Assembly (NCBI GenBank): GCA_938012815.1
Contig: CALLVV010000068.1
Location: 1 to 50,784 of the forward strand
Direction of reading: 5' to 3'
Length of the DNA: 50,784 nucleotides
From: an uncultured Propionibacteriaceae bacterium
GTDB lineage: Bacteria; Actinomycetota; Actinomycetes; Propionibacteriales; Propionibacteriaceae
In this document: positions 41,391 to 49,790 of the stretch, piece by piece
Layout: each line of letters begins with the position of its first letter
Numbering within the stretch: position 1 is the first letter of the stretch
Notes under the pieces: model-generated
The model's input: only the letters and a program-made list of their open reading frames with translations
What the model was told of the DNA's origin: nothing
Database searches by the model: none
Translations under genes and position numbers: made by a program

Positions 41391-42574
41391 ACCTCTCCCA
41401 CCTTCACCGGGAATCGCAATTCCCATTCGGTGCCCTCTCCCAGAGTGGACTTGACCACGGCGGTTCCTCCGAGCGCCGTCATCCTGCCCACGATCGAATC
41501 CTTGATCCCGAGGCGTCCCCGCTTCCCGGCGGAGGCAGCCTCGGAGAGATCCATTCCGACACCATTGTCGCGCACCCAGAGGATCACCTCCGAATCCTCC
41601 TGGTCCAACAGCACCCAGGCCTTCGCTCCGGGCCCCGCATGTTTCTCCACGTTCTTCAACGCCTCCACCAGGGCGGCCTCCACCTCCTCGGCGATGAGCC
41701 TGGGAACCAGGACCTGCCCGGCCATGGTCGAGACAACAACCTTGGTGCTCTGGAACCGGTCGAGGGCAGCCGCCAGGTCCACCTGCCGGGTAGCGTTCTC
41801 GTTGAGGATCTCCTTGTCGCGGATGAGGTTGCGCAACTGGGTCTCGGATTCGTGGGCCAGCTCCGCCAGCCGCAGCCCGCGCGGCCCCAGCTCAGGTCCT
41901 TCCCGTTCGACAAGGGCCAGCACCTGCAGAGCGCCGTCGTGCACGATCCTCGCCAGGCGTTCCCGCTCCCCCAACGCCACGGAACGGATCCGGGCCCGTT
42001 CCTGCTCCGTGATGGTGTGCTTGAACTGGGTGATCAACACCCCCACGCAGATGCTCATCAACAGGATGGCGAGCACCAGGTCGATCCGCAGGATGGTGAC
42101 CCGCGGCGGAATCATCAGCAGAGGCATCGCAGTTGCCAGGGTGGCGGTGATTCCCGCCGCGGTTCCCCGCAGCACAGCCGCGTACAGGCAGCACCCCACC
42201 ATCCAGTACCCGGCCAGGGAGGTCTGTCCGTAGGGCTGGGTCGTCACCAAGGGGGTGGCGAAGATCAGGGAACACGTCACAGCGCCGTCGGCCAGGTGCA
42301 CCCACAGGTTCCGGTCGGTGGGACGGCGCAGCAGGAAGGTGACGAAGAACGTCCACAGCAGGATGACGGCCATGGAAACCAGCAAGCCAGACTGGCTCCT
42401 GGCCGTCGGGTAGACGAACCACAGTGAGGCGATCACCGTGTGAACCGCCAGCACAAATCGCACCGTGGCAGTAACGACGAAAACCCGTCCCAGTACGTCG
42501 TAGTCCTTGCGGAACCAGGAGGAAGCGGCCTGGACCCAGCCCAGGCGCGCCGACGTCGGGGGCGTCCCGGGCAT
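41387..42574 (-). CDS. macS: MacS family sensor histidine kinase
   Basis: 395 aa. About five to six membrane helices fill the first 185 residues, with little extracellular sequence, so the signal is probably sensed in the membrane. The dimerisation/phospho-acceptor region is RERLARIVHDGALQVLALV with His near 212 (HisKA_3-like). The ATPase domain contains EALKNVEKHAGPGAKAWV and VRDNGVGMD. The architecture matches the MacS family of actinobacteria. ATG at 42574 overlaps the plsC stop as TGATG; GTG at 42577 is an alternative. Downstream macR overlaps by 4 nt. Confidence 0.88.
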   Translation of the reverse strand: MPGTPPTSARLGWVQAASSWFRKDYDVLGRVFVVTATVRFVLAVHTVIASLWFVYPTARSQSGLLVSMAVILLWTFFVTFLLRRPTDRNLWVHLADGAVTCSLIFATPLVTTQPYGQTSLAGYWMVGCCLYAAVLRGTAAGITATLATAMPLLMIPPRVTILRIDLVLAILLMSICVGVLITQFKHTITEQERARIRSVALGERERLARIVHDGALQVLALVEREGPELGPRGLRLAELAHESETQLRNLIRDKEILNENATRQVDLAAALDRFQSTKVVVSTMAGQVLVPRLIAEEVEAALVEALKNVEKHAGPGAKAWVLLDQEDSEVILWVRDNGVGMDLSEAASAGKRGRLGIKDSIVGRMTALGGTAVVKSTLGEGTEWELRFPVKVGEV

Positions 42575-43323
42575 CACCCTTCGCTCGCCGCAGGCCTGGG
42601 CCCGCCTCCAGGACGGGGCCGCAAGAATTCGTCGGAACCCTTTTCCTTGAGATCACCGTATTTGACCCGCGTGGCGTAGATGTCGGCGTATTCCTGACCG
42701 GTGAGTCCTTGGATGGCGGCCAACACCTCCTCGGTGACCCAGCGCAGGGTGCGGGTCTCGGATTCACGTCCCTTGAGGTCGGAGAAGTCCAGCGGTTCAC
42801 CAACCACGACGACGGGGCGTCGCACCCAAGGAATGCCGAGGAATCCCCTGACGGTCTGGGTGCCTATCAAGCCGACGGGAAGCACCGGAGCGCCGGAGGC
42901 CAACACCATGCGCGCCATCCCCGTCTTGCCCTTGTAGAGCCTGCCGTCCGGGGAACGGGTCCCCTCCGGGAAAATGCCGATCACCTTGCCGGCATCGAGT
43001 ACGTCGAAGATGGCCTTCAGGGACGCGGCCGAGGCCCGGCCGCCGCCACGGTCCATTGGGACCATCCCGATGGCCCTCAGGAACCAGGCCACGACGGCGC
43101 GGCCAAGATTCTTGCTCCCATCGAACAACTCCGCCTTCGCGGGAAAGGTGACCTTCCGGGGCAGCATCGCGGGGATGATCACGGGATCCATCGTCGCGAT
43201 GTGGTTGCTCACCAAGATCGCCCCGCCCCTCGCAGGCACGTTCTCGGCGCCGTGGATCCGGGCGCGGAACCCGAACCGGACCAGCGGGCGGAAAATGAAG
43301 ATTTTGAAGAATTTGTACCACAT
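42574..43323 (-). CDS. plsC: 1-acyl-sn-glycerol-3-phosphate acyltransferase
   Basis: 249 aa membrane-associated acyltransferase that makes phosphatidic acid from lysophosphatidic acid. Catalytic block I is AILVSNHIATMDPVIIP (His-x4-Asp); block III is IGIFPEGTRSPDGRLYKGKTG; block IV region VLPVGLIGT. The C-terminal 50 residues are basic and Gly/Pro-rich. It lies 10 nt after the NlpC/P60 gene and its stop overlaps macS, so nlpC-plsC-macS-macR may be one transcript. Confidence 0.93.
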   Translation of the reverse strand: MWYKFFKIFIFRPLVRFGFRARIHGAENVPARGGAILVSNHIATMDPVIIPAMLPRKVTFPAKAELFDGSKNLGRAVVAWFLRAIGMVPMDRGGGRASAASLKAIFDVLDAGKVIGIFPEGTRSPDGRLYKGKTGMARMVLASGAPVLPVGLIGTQTVRGFLGIPWVRRPVVVVGEPLDFSDLKGRESETRTLRWVTEEVLAAIQGLTGQEYADIYATRVKYGDLKEKGSDEFLRPRPGGGPRPAASEG

Positions 43324-43332
43324 GGGGCGGTC

Positions 43333-44412
43333 TCAGGATACGCGTCGCGCCCCCTGGTAGGGCATCGAGTTCACGCCGGCGGTGACCACGCCACTGCGCG
43401 GGTTGGCTGCGTGCACGATCTGGCCGTTGCCGATGTACATACCAACGTGCGTGATGCCGCCGTAGTAGAAGATCAGGTCACCGGGCTGCAGGTCCCCTTT
43501 GGACACGGATGTGCCTGCCGAGAACTGGGACTGGGAAGTGCGGGGCAGGGAGATGCCGACCTGCTTGTAGGCGGCGTACATCAGCCCGGAGCAGTCGAAG
43601 GTCGAGGGCCCGGTGGTTCCCATGACGTACCCCTTGCCGACCTGGGCCAAGGCGTAGTTGACGGCCTGCTGGGCGCGCTCGGAACCACCACCACCGGGGG
43701 ATGGGGTGGAGGGAGGATCGGACTTTTCGCCCCCACCGGGGGAGGGAGTGGGACTGGGGCTGGGACTGGGACTGGGATTCTCGCGGGCCGCCCGCTCGCG
43801 CTCCGCCTCCTCCTCCAGTTTCTTGAGGCGTTCCTGTTCCTCGGCGCTCAGCCGTTCGTAGACTTGCTTGGCCTCCGCTTCCTTGGTTTCGTACTCCTTG
43901 GCGAGCTTCTCCTTGGCCTCCCGGTCCGCCTTCAGCGACTCGGTGATGGTTTCCTGCTGACCACGGAGCGTGTCCAGCCGACCCTGCTCCACCTGGAGGG
44001 TCTGCAGGTCAGTCACGCTCCGGTCGGTCTCGTTCTGGATGGTGGCCAACCCGGAAAGGAAGGTGGTGTCGTCGGTGCTGCCGAGCAGCTGGCCGGTGAT
44101 GTCAACACCGCCGCCCAAGCCACCACCGTTGAGCTGCATCATCGCCAGGTCACCGAGGTTGGTGCCCAGCTGGGAAACCCTCGATTCCTGGGTGGACAGG
44201 TCCTGTTTGAGGGTCTCGAGCTTGCTCTCCGACTCCTCGGCTCGGGTGATCGTCTCTATGAGCTGGGCGTCCAGGTTCGCGGATTCCTCGTGAATGCGAT
44301 CCAGTTTCTCCTTCGCGGCGGCGACGGCGTCGGGATCGGCTGATGCCGTGGGCATGAAGACGACACTGGCTGCGACGAGAAGACCAACCAATCCTCTGCG
44401 GAACAACTTCAC
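43333..44412 (-). CDS. secreted NlpC/P60 peptidoglycan endopeptidase
   Basis: 359 aa. Signal peptide (1-25, ending TASADP) then a coiled coil of about 180 residues that includes a Gly-rich break (MMQLNGGGLGGGVD). A Pro/Ser/Gly linker with SPSPSPSPTPSP follows, then an NlpC/P60 domain (about 245-359): Cys 274 in TFDCSGLMY, His 322 in ITHVGMYIG, His 334 in QIVHAANP. The layout is that of RipA-like D,L-endopeptidases that split septal peptidoglycan, where the coil inhibits or targets the enzyme. GTG at 44412 has GGAG 6 nt upstream. Confidence 0.93.
   Translation of the reverse strand: MKLFRRGLVGLLVAASVVFMPTASADPDAVAAAKEKLDRIHEESANLDAQLIETITRAEESESKLETLKQDLSTQESRVSQLGTNLGDLAMMQLNGGGLGGGVDITGQLLGSTDDTTFLSGLATIQNETDRSVTDLQTLQVEQGRLDTLRGQQETITESLKADREAKEKLAKEYETKEAEAKQVYERLSAEEQERLKKLEEEAERERAARENPSPSPSPSPTPSPGGGEKSDPPSTPSPGGGGSERAQQAVNYALAQVGKGYVMGTTGPSTFDCSGLMYAAYKQVGISLPRTSQSQFSAGTSVSKGDLQPGDLIFYYGGITHVGMYIGNGQIVHAANPRSGVVTAGVNSMPYQGARRVS
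43751..43774. repeat. short hexamer tandem repeat inside the NlpC/P60 gene
   Basis: Four near-identical copies of GGACTG/GGGCTG encode the Ser-Pro linker on the minus strand. Prone to length change, but it only alters linker length. Confidence 0.75.
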
Positions 44413-44448
44413 TCGGAACTCCAGACGCTCGGGGACGAAGCTGAGAAA

Positions 44449-44477
44449 ATCCTAAACTACCTTCAGGACATTCCCAA
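44449..44477 (-). promoter_or_regulatory. candidate promoter of the NlpC/P60 gene
   Basis: Minus-strand TTGGGA (44472-44477), 17-nt spacer, TAGGAT (44449-44454), in an unusually AT-rich patch. The start codon lies about 36 nt downstream of the -10 box. Confidence 0.55.
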
Positions 44478-44543
44478 ACTGTATCGGCCTCCGGGGCACA
44501 TGATCAATGCCGGAGGAAACCGCTTTTTGTCACCGCCGCCGGG

Positions 44544-44549
44544 TAGGTT
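44544..44549 (+). promoter_or_regulatory. candidate -10 box for leaderless DEDD/GIY-YIG gene
   Basis: TAGGTT ending 7 nt before the ATG at 44557. Confidence 0.4.
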
Positions 44550-44556
44550 GCCGGCC

Positions 44557-46242
44557 ATGTTCTCCATCCACGCCCCCAAATCGTCCCAACCGAGTTTCGA
44601 GGACCTGGGACGTCACCTGCGCATGACCACCCTCTGTGTCGTGGACCTGGAGACCACGGGAGCGGGCACCGACTCGGAGATCACCGAGATCGGAGCGGTC
44701 AAAGTGCGTGGCGGCGAACTGCTCGGCGAGTTCCAGACCCTGGTGCGCCCCTCGGTTCCCATTCCGGCGATGATCCAGGTACTCACGGGGATCACGGATG
44801 CCATGGTGGCCACGGCTCCCTCCCCCGCGGAAGCGGTCCCGGAGTTCATACGGTTTGCCGACGAGTGCGTGCTGGTGGCCCACAACGCCCCCTTCGACGT
44901 CGGTTTCCTCAAACGTGCCTGCGGGCAGCACGGCATCCGGTGGCCCAACCCCGTCGTGGTGGACACGGTGGCCCTGGCCCGGCGGATGCTGCCCAAGGGG
45001 GAGGTGCCCAACTGCAAGCTGGGGACGCTCGCCACCCATTTCCGCGTCACCACCCGGCCCGACCACCGGGCCCTGAGCGACGCACACGCAACCGCCGAGG
45101 TGCTGCACGCCCTCCTGGAAAGAACCGGTCGGCTCGGCATCGACACCGTTGAGGACCTGCGGGAGCTGCTGTGGCGTGTCCCCCCGGAGCGCCGCGCCAA
45201 ACGGGTCTGGGCCAAGCGGCTACCACCGGCCCCGGGAATCTACTGGTTCGAACACGAGAGCCAGGACGCGAACGGGGCTCCCCACACGGAGGTGCTCTAC
45301 GTCGGCAAGTCACGCAACCTGCGGAAAAGGGTTGCCTCGTACTTCTCCGCGGCGGAGCAGCGCACCCGGATCCACGAGATGATCCGGATGGCCACCGGGG
45401 TCAGGGGGATCGAGTGCGCCACGGACCTGGAGGCGCAAGTGCGGGAGCTCCGGATGATCGCCGCCCGCTCCCCGCGGTACAACCGGCGTTCCAGGAACCA
45501 GCATCGTCTGTGGTGGCTGAAACTGACCGACGGTTCCCTTCCCCGGCTGGTGGCCACGAGGACCCCGTCCCCGGGAGACCTGTTCTGGGGTCCGTTTCCC
45601 GGTCTGGCGGCCGCCCGGGAGGCGGTACGGGTGTTCCGCGACGCCTTCGGGGTGCTGGAACGCGGACACCACCGTTCATTGAGCGAATCGTGGGTGGTTC
45701 CGGAACCGGAGGGATACGAAACGCGGGTGGAGCGCCTGCGCAACGTCTGGCGGGGAGACATCAGGGAGCTGCTGGCCTCGGCCTCCCCCCGGCTGGCCGA
45801 GCTGGTGGTGCAGGAACGTTTCGAGGACGCGGGAGAGCTCACCGATCGCTTCCTCGCCGCCCACCAGACCTCCAGACGCTTCCACAGGGTGCGTTCCCTG
45901 GCGGGTTGTCCTGAACTGGTGGTGGCCGCCCCGGAACACGACGAATGGGCCATTCACGTGATCCGTTTCGGGAAACTCGCCGGTGCCGCCCGGGCCCGCA
46001 CCGCGCAGGTCCCGAAAATCGCCGAGGCCACCCGGGAATTGTCCGAGACGGTACGCGAAGCTCCCGGCGGGCTGCCCGCCGGGAGCTTCGAGGAGGCCGA
46101 ACGCATCGCGGACTGGCTGGAGTCACCCGGGGTCAGGTTCCTTGACACCGTCGGCGACTGGGCCTGGCCCGCGCACTGCGCGCTGGATCAGGAAAGGGTC
46201 ACCGAGTTGATCACCACAGGGGTGGTGGGGCGGTCCCGGTGA
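44557..46242 (+). CDS. DEDD 3'-5' exonuclease fused to a UvrC-like GIY-YIG nuclease
   Basis: 561 aa. Residues about 20-190 are a DnaQ/epsilon-type exonuclease: CVVDLETTGAGTDSEITEIGAV, AHNAPFDVGFLKRAC, and DHRALSDAHATAEVLHAL. From about 215 a UvrC N-terminal-like GIY-YIG module follows (APGIYWFEH...VLYVGKSRNLRKRVASYF...ELRMIAARSPRYNRR), and then UvrC-like central sequence. UvrC's C-terminal RNase-H-like and HhH domains are absent. The fusion is known in actinobacteria (M. tuberculosis Rv2191 type) and is presumed to act in DNA repair. ATG at 44557 is chosen because TAGGTT lies 7 nt upstream. Confidence 0.92.
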   Translation: MFSIHAPKSSQPSFEDLGRHLRMTTLCVVDLETTGAGTDSEITEIGAVKVRGGELLGEFQTLVRPSVPIPAMIQVLTGITDAMVATAPSPAEAVPEFIRFADECVLVAHNAPFDVGFLKRACGQHGIRWPNPVVVDTVALARRMLPKGEVPNCKLGTLATHFRVTTRPDHRALSDAHATAEVLHALLERTGRLGIDTVEDLRELLWRVPPERRAKRVWAKRLPPAPGIYWFEHESQDANGAPHTEVLYVGKSRNLRKRVASYFSAAEQRTRIHEMIRMATGVRGIECATDLEAQVRELRMIAARSPRYNRRSRNQHRLWWLKLTDGSLPRLVATRTPSPGDLFWGPFPGLAAAREAVRVFRDAFGVLERGHHRSLSESWVVPEPEGYETRVERLRNVWRGDIRELLASASPRLAELVVQERFEDAGELTDRFLAAHQTSRRFHRVRSLAGCPELVVAAPEHDEWAIHVIRFGKLAGAARARTAQVPKIAEATRELSETVREAPGGLPAGSFEEAERIADWLESPGVRFLDTVGDWAWPAHCALDQERVTELITTGVVGRSR

Positions 46243-46697
46243 TCGGTTTCCGTGGCGGCGATGGCGTCCACCACGGCCTGGCTGGCGGGATCCTTGACCT
46301 CACCGAAGATGGTGTGACGACGGTTCAGGTGCGGGGTGGGAGCCACCGTGATGAAGAACTGGGAACCGTTGGTCCCGGGCCCGGCGTTGGCCATGGCCAG
46401 CAGGTAGGGGCGGTTGAAGGAGAGCTCCGGGTGGAACTCGTCGGCGAAACGGTACCCGGGCCCGCCGGTTCCGGTACCCAGCGGACAACCGCCCTGGATC
46501 ATGAACCCGCCGATGACGCGGTGGAAACCAAGTCCGTCGTAGAACTTCCCGGTTCTGGTCTCGCCCGTGGTGGGGTCGCGGTATTCCTTGGTGCCTCCCG
46601 CGAGGCCGACGAAGTTCGCCACCGTGTCCGGGGCCTCGTCGTCAAAGAGTTCGATGACGATGTCGCCCTTGGTGGTGTGGAGAGTAGCAGTGCTCAT
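46188..46697 (-). CDS. cyclophilin-type peptidyl-prolyl cis-trans isomerase
   Basis: 169 aa, single cyclophilin domain without a signal peptide, so cytosolic. Recognisable regions: TLHTTKGDIVIELFDDEAPDTVANFVGLAGG, FYDGLGFHRVIGGFMIQGGCPLGTGTGGPGY, LAMANAGPGTNGSQFFITVAPTPHLNRRHTIFGEV. The active-site Arg (FHRVI) and the QFF motif are intact. ATG at 46697 is chosen over TTG at 46706 because TAGGTT lies 7 nt before it. The 3' end overlaps the convergent DEDD/GIY-YIG gene by 55 bp. Confidence 0.94.
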   Translation of the reverse strand: MSTATLHTTKGDIVIELFDDEAPDTVANFVGLAGGTKEYRDPTTGETRTGKFYDGLGFHRVIGGFMIQGGCPLGTGTGGPGYRFADEFHPELSFNRPYLLAMANAGPGTNGSQFFITVAPTPHLNRRHTIFGEVKDPASQAVVDAIAATETDHRDRPTTPVVINSVTLS

Positions 46698-46704
46698 GGG
46701 ACCC

Positions 46705-46710
46705 AACCTA
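46705..46710 (-). promoter_or_regulatory. candidate -10 box for leaderless cyclophilin
   Basis: TAGGTT on the minus strand, ending 7 nt before the ATG at 46697. Confidence 0.4.
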
Positions 46711-46855
46711 CAGTCGGCGGCAGAGCCGCGTCAGAGAGTTTCCCGATGTGTCGCGTCACCGGATTGAAACGATGTCGCGGGTTTCCCTATTCCCTGCTCC
46801 TCGGACCCGGTAGCGTTGGGGATGCTCGATCACGAGCCAACCATTGGAGGAAGCA

Positions 46856-47617
46856 GTGAAGAAGTCACGACTGACCAAGGCCGCCGCGGAATCTGCCGCC
46901 GCCGCCACGGAAGCTGGCCGCAACATCTGGGACGACGCCGTAGAGAGGGCCGCCGCGATTCTCGCGGACGCCCAGCGCAAGGCCGCTCCCCTGGCACGCA
47001 AAGCGGGAAAACGCACGGCGGATTTCGCCTCGAAACGCCTCGACACCTGGGAGCCGCACATCAGGGGCGCCCTCGACCGGGTTCCCCCCGCCGTTGACGC
47101 GGCCCACGAGAAGGTCACATCCGAGTTGCTGCCCAACCTGCAGCAGGCCCTGCACAAGGCCGCTGGTCACAAACCCGCGCCCGTGAAGAAACAGAAACGC
47201 AAGGGCGGCAAGTTCAAGAAGTTCGCGAAATTCGTGTTCATCAGTTCCCTCGTAGCGGGCGCTGTTGCTGCCGTGAGGCATTTCCTGACTCCCAAGGACG
47301 ACGGCTGGACCGCTCACGAACCGTCACGCGCCTACATCAACAACAACGACACCTTCGCCACCGCCGCGAAATTCAACGAGCCCGTCACCCCCACTCCCCA
47401 GGCCACCACCCCCACCCCGGACGCCCCGAAGGAAAGTTTCGGTGAAGGTTCCTACGTTGGCCCCAACCCGCCCGAGGGTTACATCTTCAAGGGCAACGAA
47501 CGCTCGAAGAAGTACCACGTTCCCGGCACCCGGGGTTACGAACTGACGATCGCCGAGGTCTGGTTCAACTCCGAAGAAGCCGCCGAGGCGGCCGGGTTCA
47601 CAAAGGCCCAGCGCTGA
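46856..47617 (+). CDS. membrane protein with C-terminal sunset domain
   Basis: 253 aa. An Ala/Lys-rich amphipathic N-terminal half (about 1-115) precedes a basic stretch, one membrane helix (about 130-147, FVFISSLVAGAVAAVRHF) and a Thr/Pro linker. The final 45 residues are EGYIFKGNERSKKYHVPGTRGYELTIAEVWFNSEEAAEAAGF. That ending matches the sunset domain seen in actinobacterial membrane proteins, including ArfC variants. Function is unknown. GTG at 46856 has GGAGG about 6 nt upstream; the TTG nine bases earlier is part of that site and is rejected. Confidence 0.85.
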   Translation: MKKSRLTKAAAESAAAATEAGRNIWDDAVERAAAILADAQRKAAPLARKAGKRTADFASKRLDTWEPHIRGALDRVPPAVDAAHEKVTSELLPNLQQALHKAAGHKPAPVKKQKRKGGKFKKFAKFVFISSLVAGAVAAVRHFLTPKDDGWTAHEPSRAYINNNDTFATAAKFNEPVTPTPQATTPTPDAPKESFGEGSYVGPNPPEGYIFKGNERSKKYHVPGTRGYELTIAEVWFNSEEAAEAAGFTKAQR

Positions 47618-47640
47618 CCCTGATCCTGTTCGCACTGGCG

Positions 47641-48267
47641 TTGGCCAGCGCGTCGGCAGCCGCGGCCCACCTGATTCTGGTGGTGCCGCGGCTGTCTCGT
47701 GTTGCACTCGACCCGGACGATCCTCCGCCCGACTACCCCTCCCTGGCGAGGCCACGGGACGCCATCGTGCTGGGGCTGGTGGTTCTGGGGTGCGCCTGCG
47801 CCCTCTGGCGGGTGCCCACCGTGCAGCTGCCGTTGTGGTTCGGCTACCTCGGCGCGGGAGGGGCGCTGGTGTGGGTGGATTTCAGGACCACGTGGCTACC
47901 GAAACGCCTGCACTGGATCGCCGCCGCCCAGGTGGCGGCAGGCCTGGCGGTGGTCGCCCTCCACTCCCCGGGTGTACTCGTACCGGCCCTGGCGGGGGCG
48001 TGTGCGGCCTCGGGCTTTTTCTGGTTGGTGTGGCGGTTCTCCAGCAGTTTCGGTTTCGGTGATGTCAGGCTCGGTTTACTGGTGGGTGTGGTGTCTGGGT
48101 CGATGGGGCTCCAAGGATGGACAACAGCATTGCTGGCGGGAACCCTCATCGGGGCGGTCTGGGCAATCCTCCACATGCTGCGGGGGCGGACCTCAGAGCC
48201 ATTTCCCTACGGCCCGGCACTGTGGCTGGGCCCCGTAGCGGCGGCTGCGCTGACGGGTGGTGGTTGA
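47641..48267 (+). CDS. type IV prepilin peptidase (A24 family), short form
   Basis: 208 aa from TTG at 47641, with about six membrane helices. The two catalytic Asp are in WVDFRTTWLPKRLHW and FGFGDVRLGLLVG (GxGDxR form). The N-terminal zinc/methylase domain of PilD is absent, as in many actinobacterial peptidases. The frame stays open upstream, and its first helix is only complete if translation starts at CTG 47614, which overlaps the previous stop as CTGA. No ATG or GTG is available there. No pilin or secretion genes lie in the window. It is convergent with trpD, 4 bp apart. Confidence 0.85.
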   Translation: MASASAAAAHLILVVPRLSRVALDPDDPPPDYPSLARPRDAIVLGLVVLGCACALWRVPTVQLPLWFGYLGAGGALVWVDFRTTWLPKRLHWIAAAQVAAGLAVVALHSPGVLVPALAGACAASGFFWLVWRFSSSFGFGDVRLGLLVGVVSGSMGLQGWTTALLAGTLIGAVWAILHMLRGRTSEPFPYGPALWLGPVAAAALTGGG

Positions 48268-48271
48268 TCCC

Positions 48272-49306
48272 TCAGGTCCCGGTGGCCTCGATCCAGGCAT
48301 TGAGTTTCCGCTGGGCGCTGCCGTCGTCCAGGACCCGGTTGGCGTCGGCGAGGGTCGCCGCCAGCTGCTCAGCGAGCGGCACCACGGAACTCACCCCGCG
48401 GTAGGCCAGCAGGGCGGCCGCCGCGTTCAGGACCACGATGTCCCGGACCGGACCGGTCCTGCCCGCCACCAGGTCCCGCACCACCTGGGCGTTGTGCCGC
48501 GCGTCCCCGCCCCTCAGGTCCGAGGGAGCGGCGGGCGGCAGCCCGAGATCTGCCGGATCCAGGGTGGTGCGGTGCACCCGCCCGTCGGCCAGCAACCACA
48601 CGTCTGAGGCGGAGGTGGTGGTCAGCTCATCGAGTCCGTCGAAGCCACGGAAAACCAGGCCCCGCACCCCGCGCCTCGCCAGCACTCGAGCCACGACGGG
48701 CGCGATGTCGTCGTTGGCCACGCCGAGCGCCATCGCCTGGGGGCGGGCGGGATTCGACAGGGGACCGAGGAAGTTGAACGTGGTCTGGATCGCCAGCTGT
48801 TTCCGCACCCCTGCGACGTGTTTCATCGCGGGATGGTAGAACTGCGCGAACAGGAAGGTGATGCCCACCTCCCCCAGGACCTCCGCTTGCCGTTCCGGTT
48901 CCAGCTCGATGTTGATGCCGAGCTCCTCCAAGGTGTCGGCGGTGCCGGCCTGTGAGGAAGCCGCCCGCGAACCGTGCTTCACCACCTTCGCGCCAGCCGC
49001 GGCCGCCACCAAGGCCGCCATGGTGGAGACGTTGACGGTGTTGGCCCGGTCCCCCCCCGTGCCCACCACGTCCACGGCCTCCCTGTCGAGGGCGACCTGG
49101 ATCGCGTTGTCGAGCATCGCGGAGCTGAGGCCCTCGATCTCGTCCTCCGTCTCCCCCTTCGCCCGCAGGGCCACCAGCAGGGCCGCGAGCTGCACCTCGC
49201 TGGCGCGGCCCGAGAGAATCTCGTTGAGTGCCCACCGCGCGGCCCCGGTCTCCAGGCCCTCGCGGCGCACCAGCCCCGTCAGGATGTCCGGCCAGGTGTG
49301 GGTCAT
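48272..49306 (-). CDS. trpD: anthranilate phosphoribosyltransferase
   Basis: 344 aa, full length. It transfers phosphoribose from PRPP to anthranilate in tryptophan synthesis. Family marks: PRPP loop VDVVGTGGDRANTVNVSTMAALVAAAAGAKVVKHGSRAASS, FAQFYHPAMKHVAGVRKQLAIQTTFNFLGPLSNPA, and GFDGLDELTTT. ATG at 49306 overlaps the stop of the upstream receiver-like gene as ATGA. No other trp genes are nearby. Confidence 0.95.
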   Translation of the reverse strand: MTHTWPDILTGLVRREGLETGAARWALNEILSGRASEVQLAALLVALRAKGETEDEIEGLSSAMLDNAIQVALDREAVDVVGTGGDRANTVNVSTMAALVAAAAGAKVVKHGSRAASSQAGTADTLEELGINIELEPERQAEVLGEVGITFLFAQFYHPAMKHVAGVRKQLAIQTTFNFLGPLSNPARPQAMALGVANDDIAPVVARVLARRGVRGLVFRGFDGLDELTTTSASDVWLLADGRVHRTTLDPADLGLPPAAPSDLRGGDARHNAQVVRDLVAGRTGPVRDIVVLNAAAALLAYRGVSSVVPLAEQLAATLADANRVLDDGSAQRKLNAWIEATGT

Positions 49307-49701
49307 GCCACCTTCTCCCGCAGCAGCTCGGCCACCTGGGCGGGCAGCCGGATCGGATCCACGGGATAGGCGGAGATCGCCTCGGCCCGCGACCACGTGC
49401 CGAGCCACGCGTCGGCCACGCGGGCCACCAGCAGCAGCACCGGCGGACAGGGGGCGTACTCCTCCTTGACCTGATGGGCCAAGCCGATCCCCCCTTCCGG
49501 CTGGGCCTCGCCGTCCAGGATCAGAAGGTCGAAACCGGGATCGGCATCCAGCAGCTTCAGCATGGCCTGCCCGGTGGCCACCTCCTCCACCTCGATGGGA
49601 GGCAGATCGGAGGCCACCTTGCGTCCGAGGGCGAGCCGCACCTGCTCCCGCACCGTACGGTCACTGGAATACAGCAGCACCCTGAGTGTCTCGTCGCTCA
49701 T
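49303..49701 (-). CDS. stand-alone receiver-like (pseudoreceiver) protein
   Basis: 132 aa. It has a CheY-like fold: RVLLYSSDRTVREQVRLAL, FDLLILDGEAQPEGGIGLA, PPVLLLV, then YPVDPIRLPAQVAELL. The phospho-acceptor-like Asp (LILDGE) is kept. The N-terminal acidic pair is reduced to SSD, and the conserved Lys before Pro in the last loop is replaced (VDP), so normal phosphorylation signalling is doubtful. There is no DNA-binding domain. ATG at 49701 has AAGGAGA upstream and a candidate -10 TACGAT at 49734-49739. It is translationally coupled to trpD by a 4-nt overlap. Confidence 0.78.
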   Translation of the reverse strand: MSDETLRVLLYSSDRTVREQVRLALGRKVASDLPPIEVEEVATGQAMLKLLDADPGFDLLILDGEAQPEGGIGLAHQVKEEYAPCPPVLLLVARVADAWLGTWSRAEAISAYPVDPIRLPAQVAELLREKVA

Positions 49702-49784
49702 AGTCTCTCCTTGGCCACGTGTGACTTCGCAACATCGTAGCCCTCCCGTGGTGGGCTCGGGCGGCTGAGCCGGCCAACAGGACA

Positions 49785-49790
49785 TAGGCT
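49785..49790 (+). promoter_or_regulatory. candidate -10 box for leaderless guaB1
   Basis: TAGGCT ending 6 nt before the GTG at 49797. Confidence 0.4.

Noticed and set aside
43741..43780. Short direct repeats that could suggest a CRISPR or satellite
   Set aside because: They are hexamers coding for a Ser-Pro linker, with no spacers.
46816..47097. 93-aa frame overlapping the start of the sunset-domain gene
   Set aside because: Out of frame with the conserved protein and without a Shine-Dalgarno sequence; the GTG at 46856 has a strong one.
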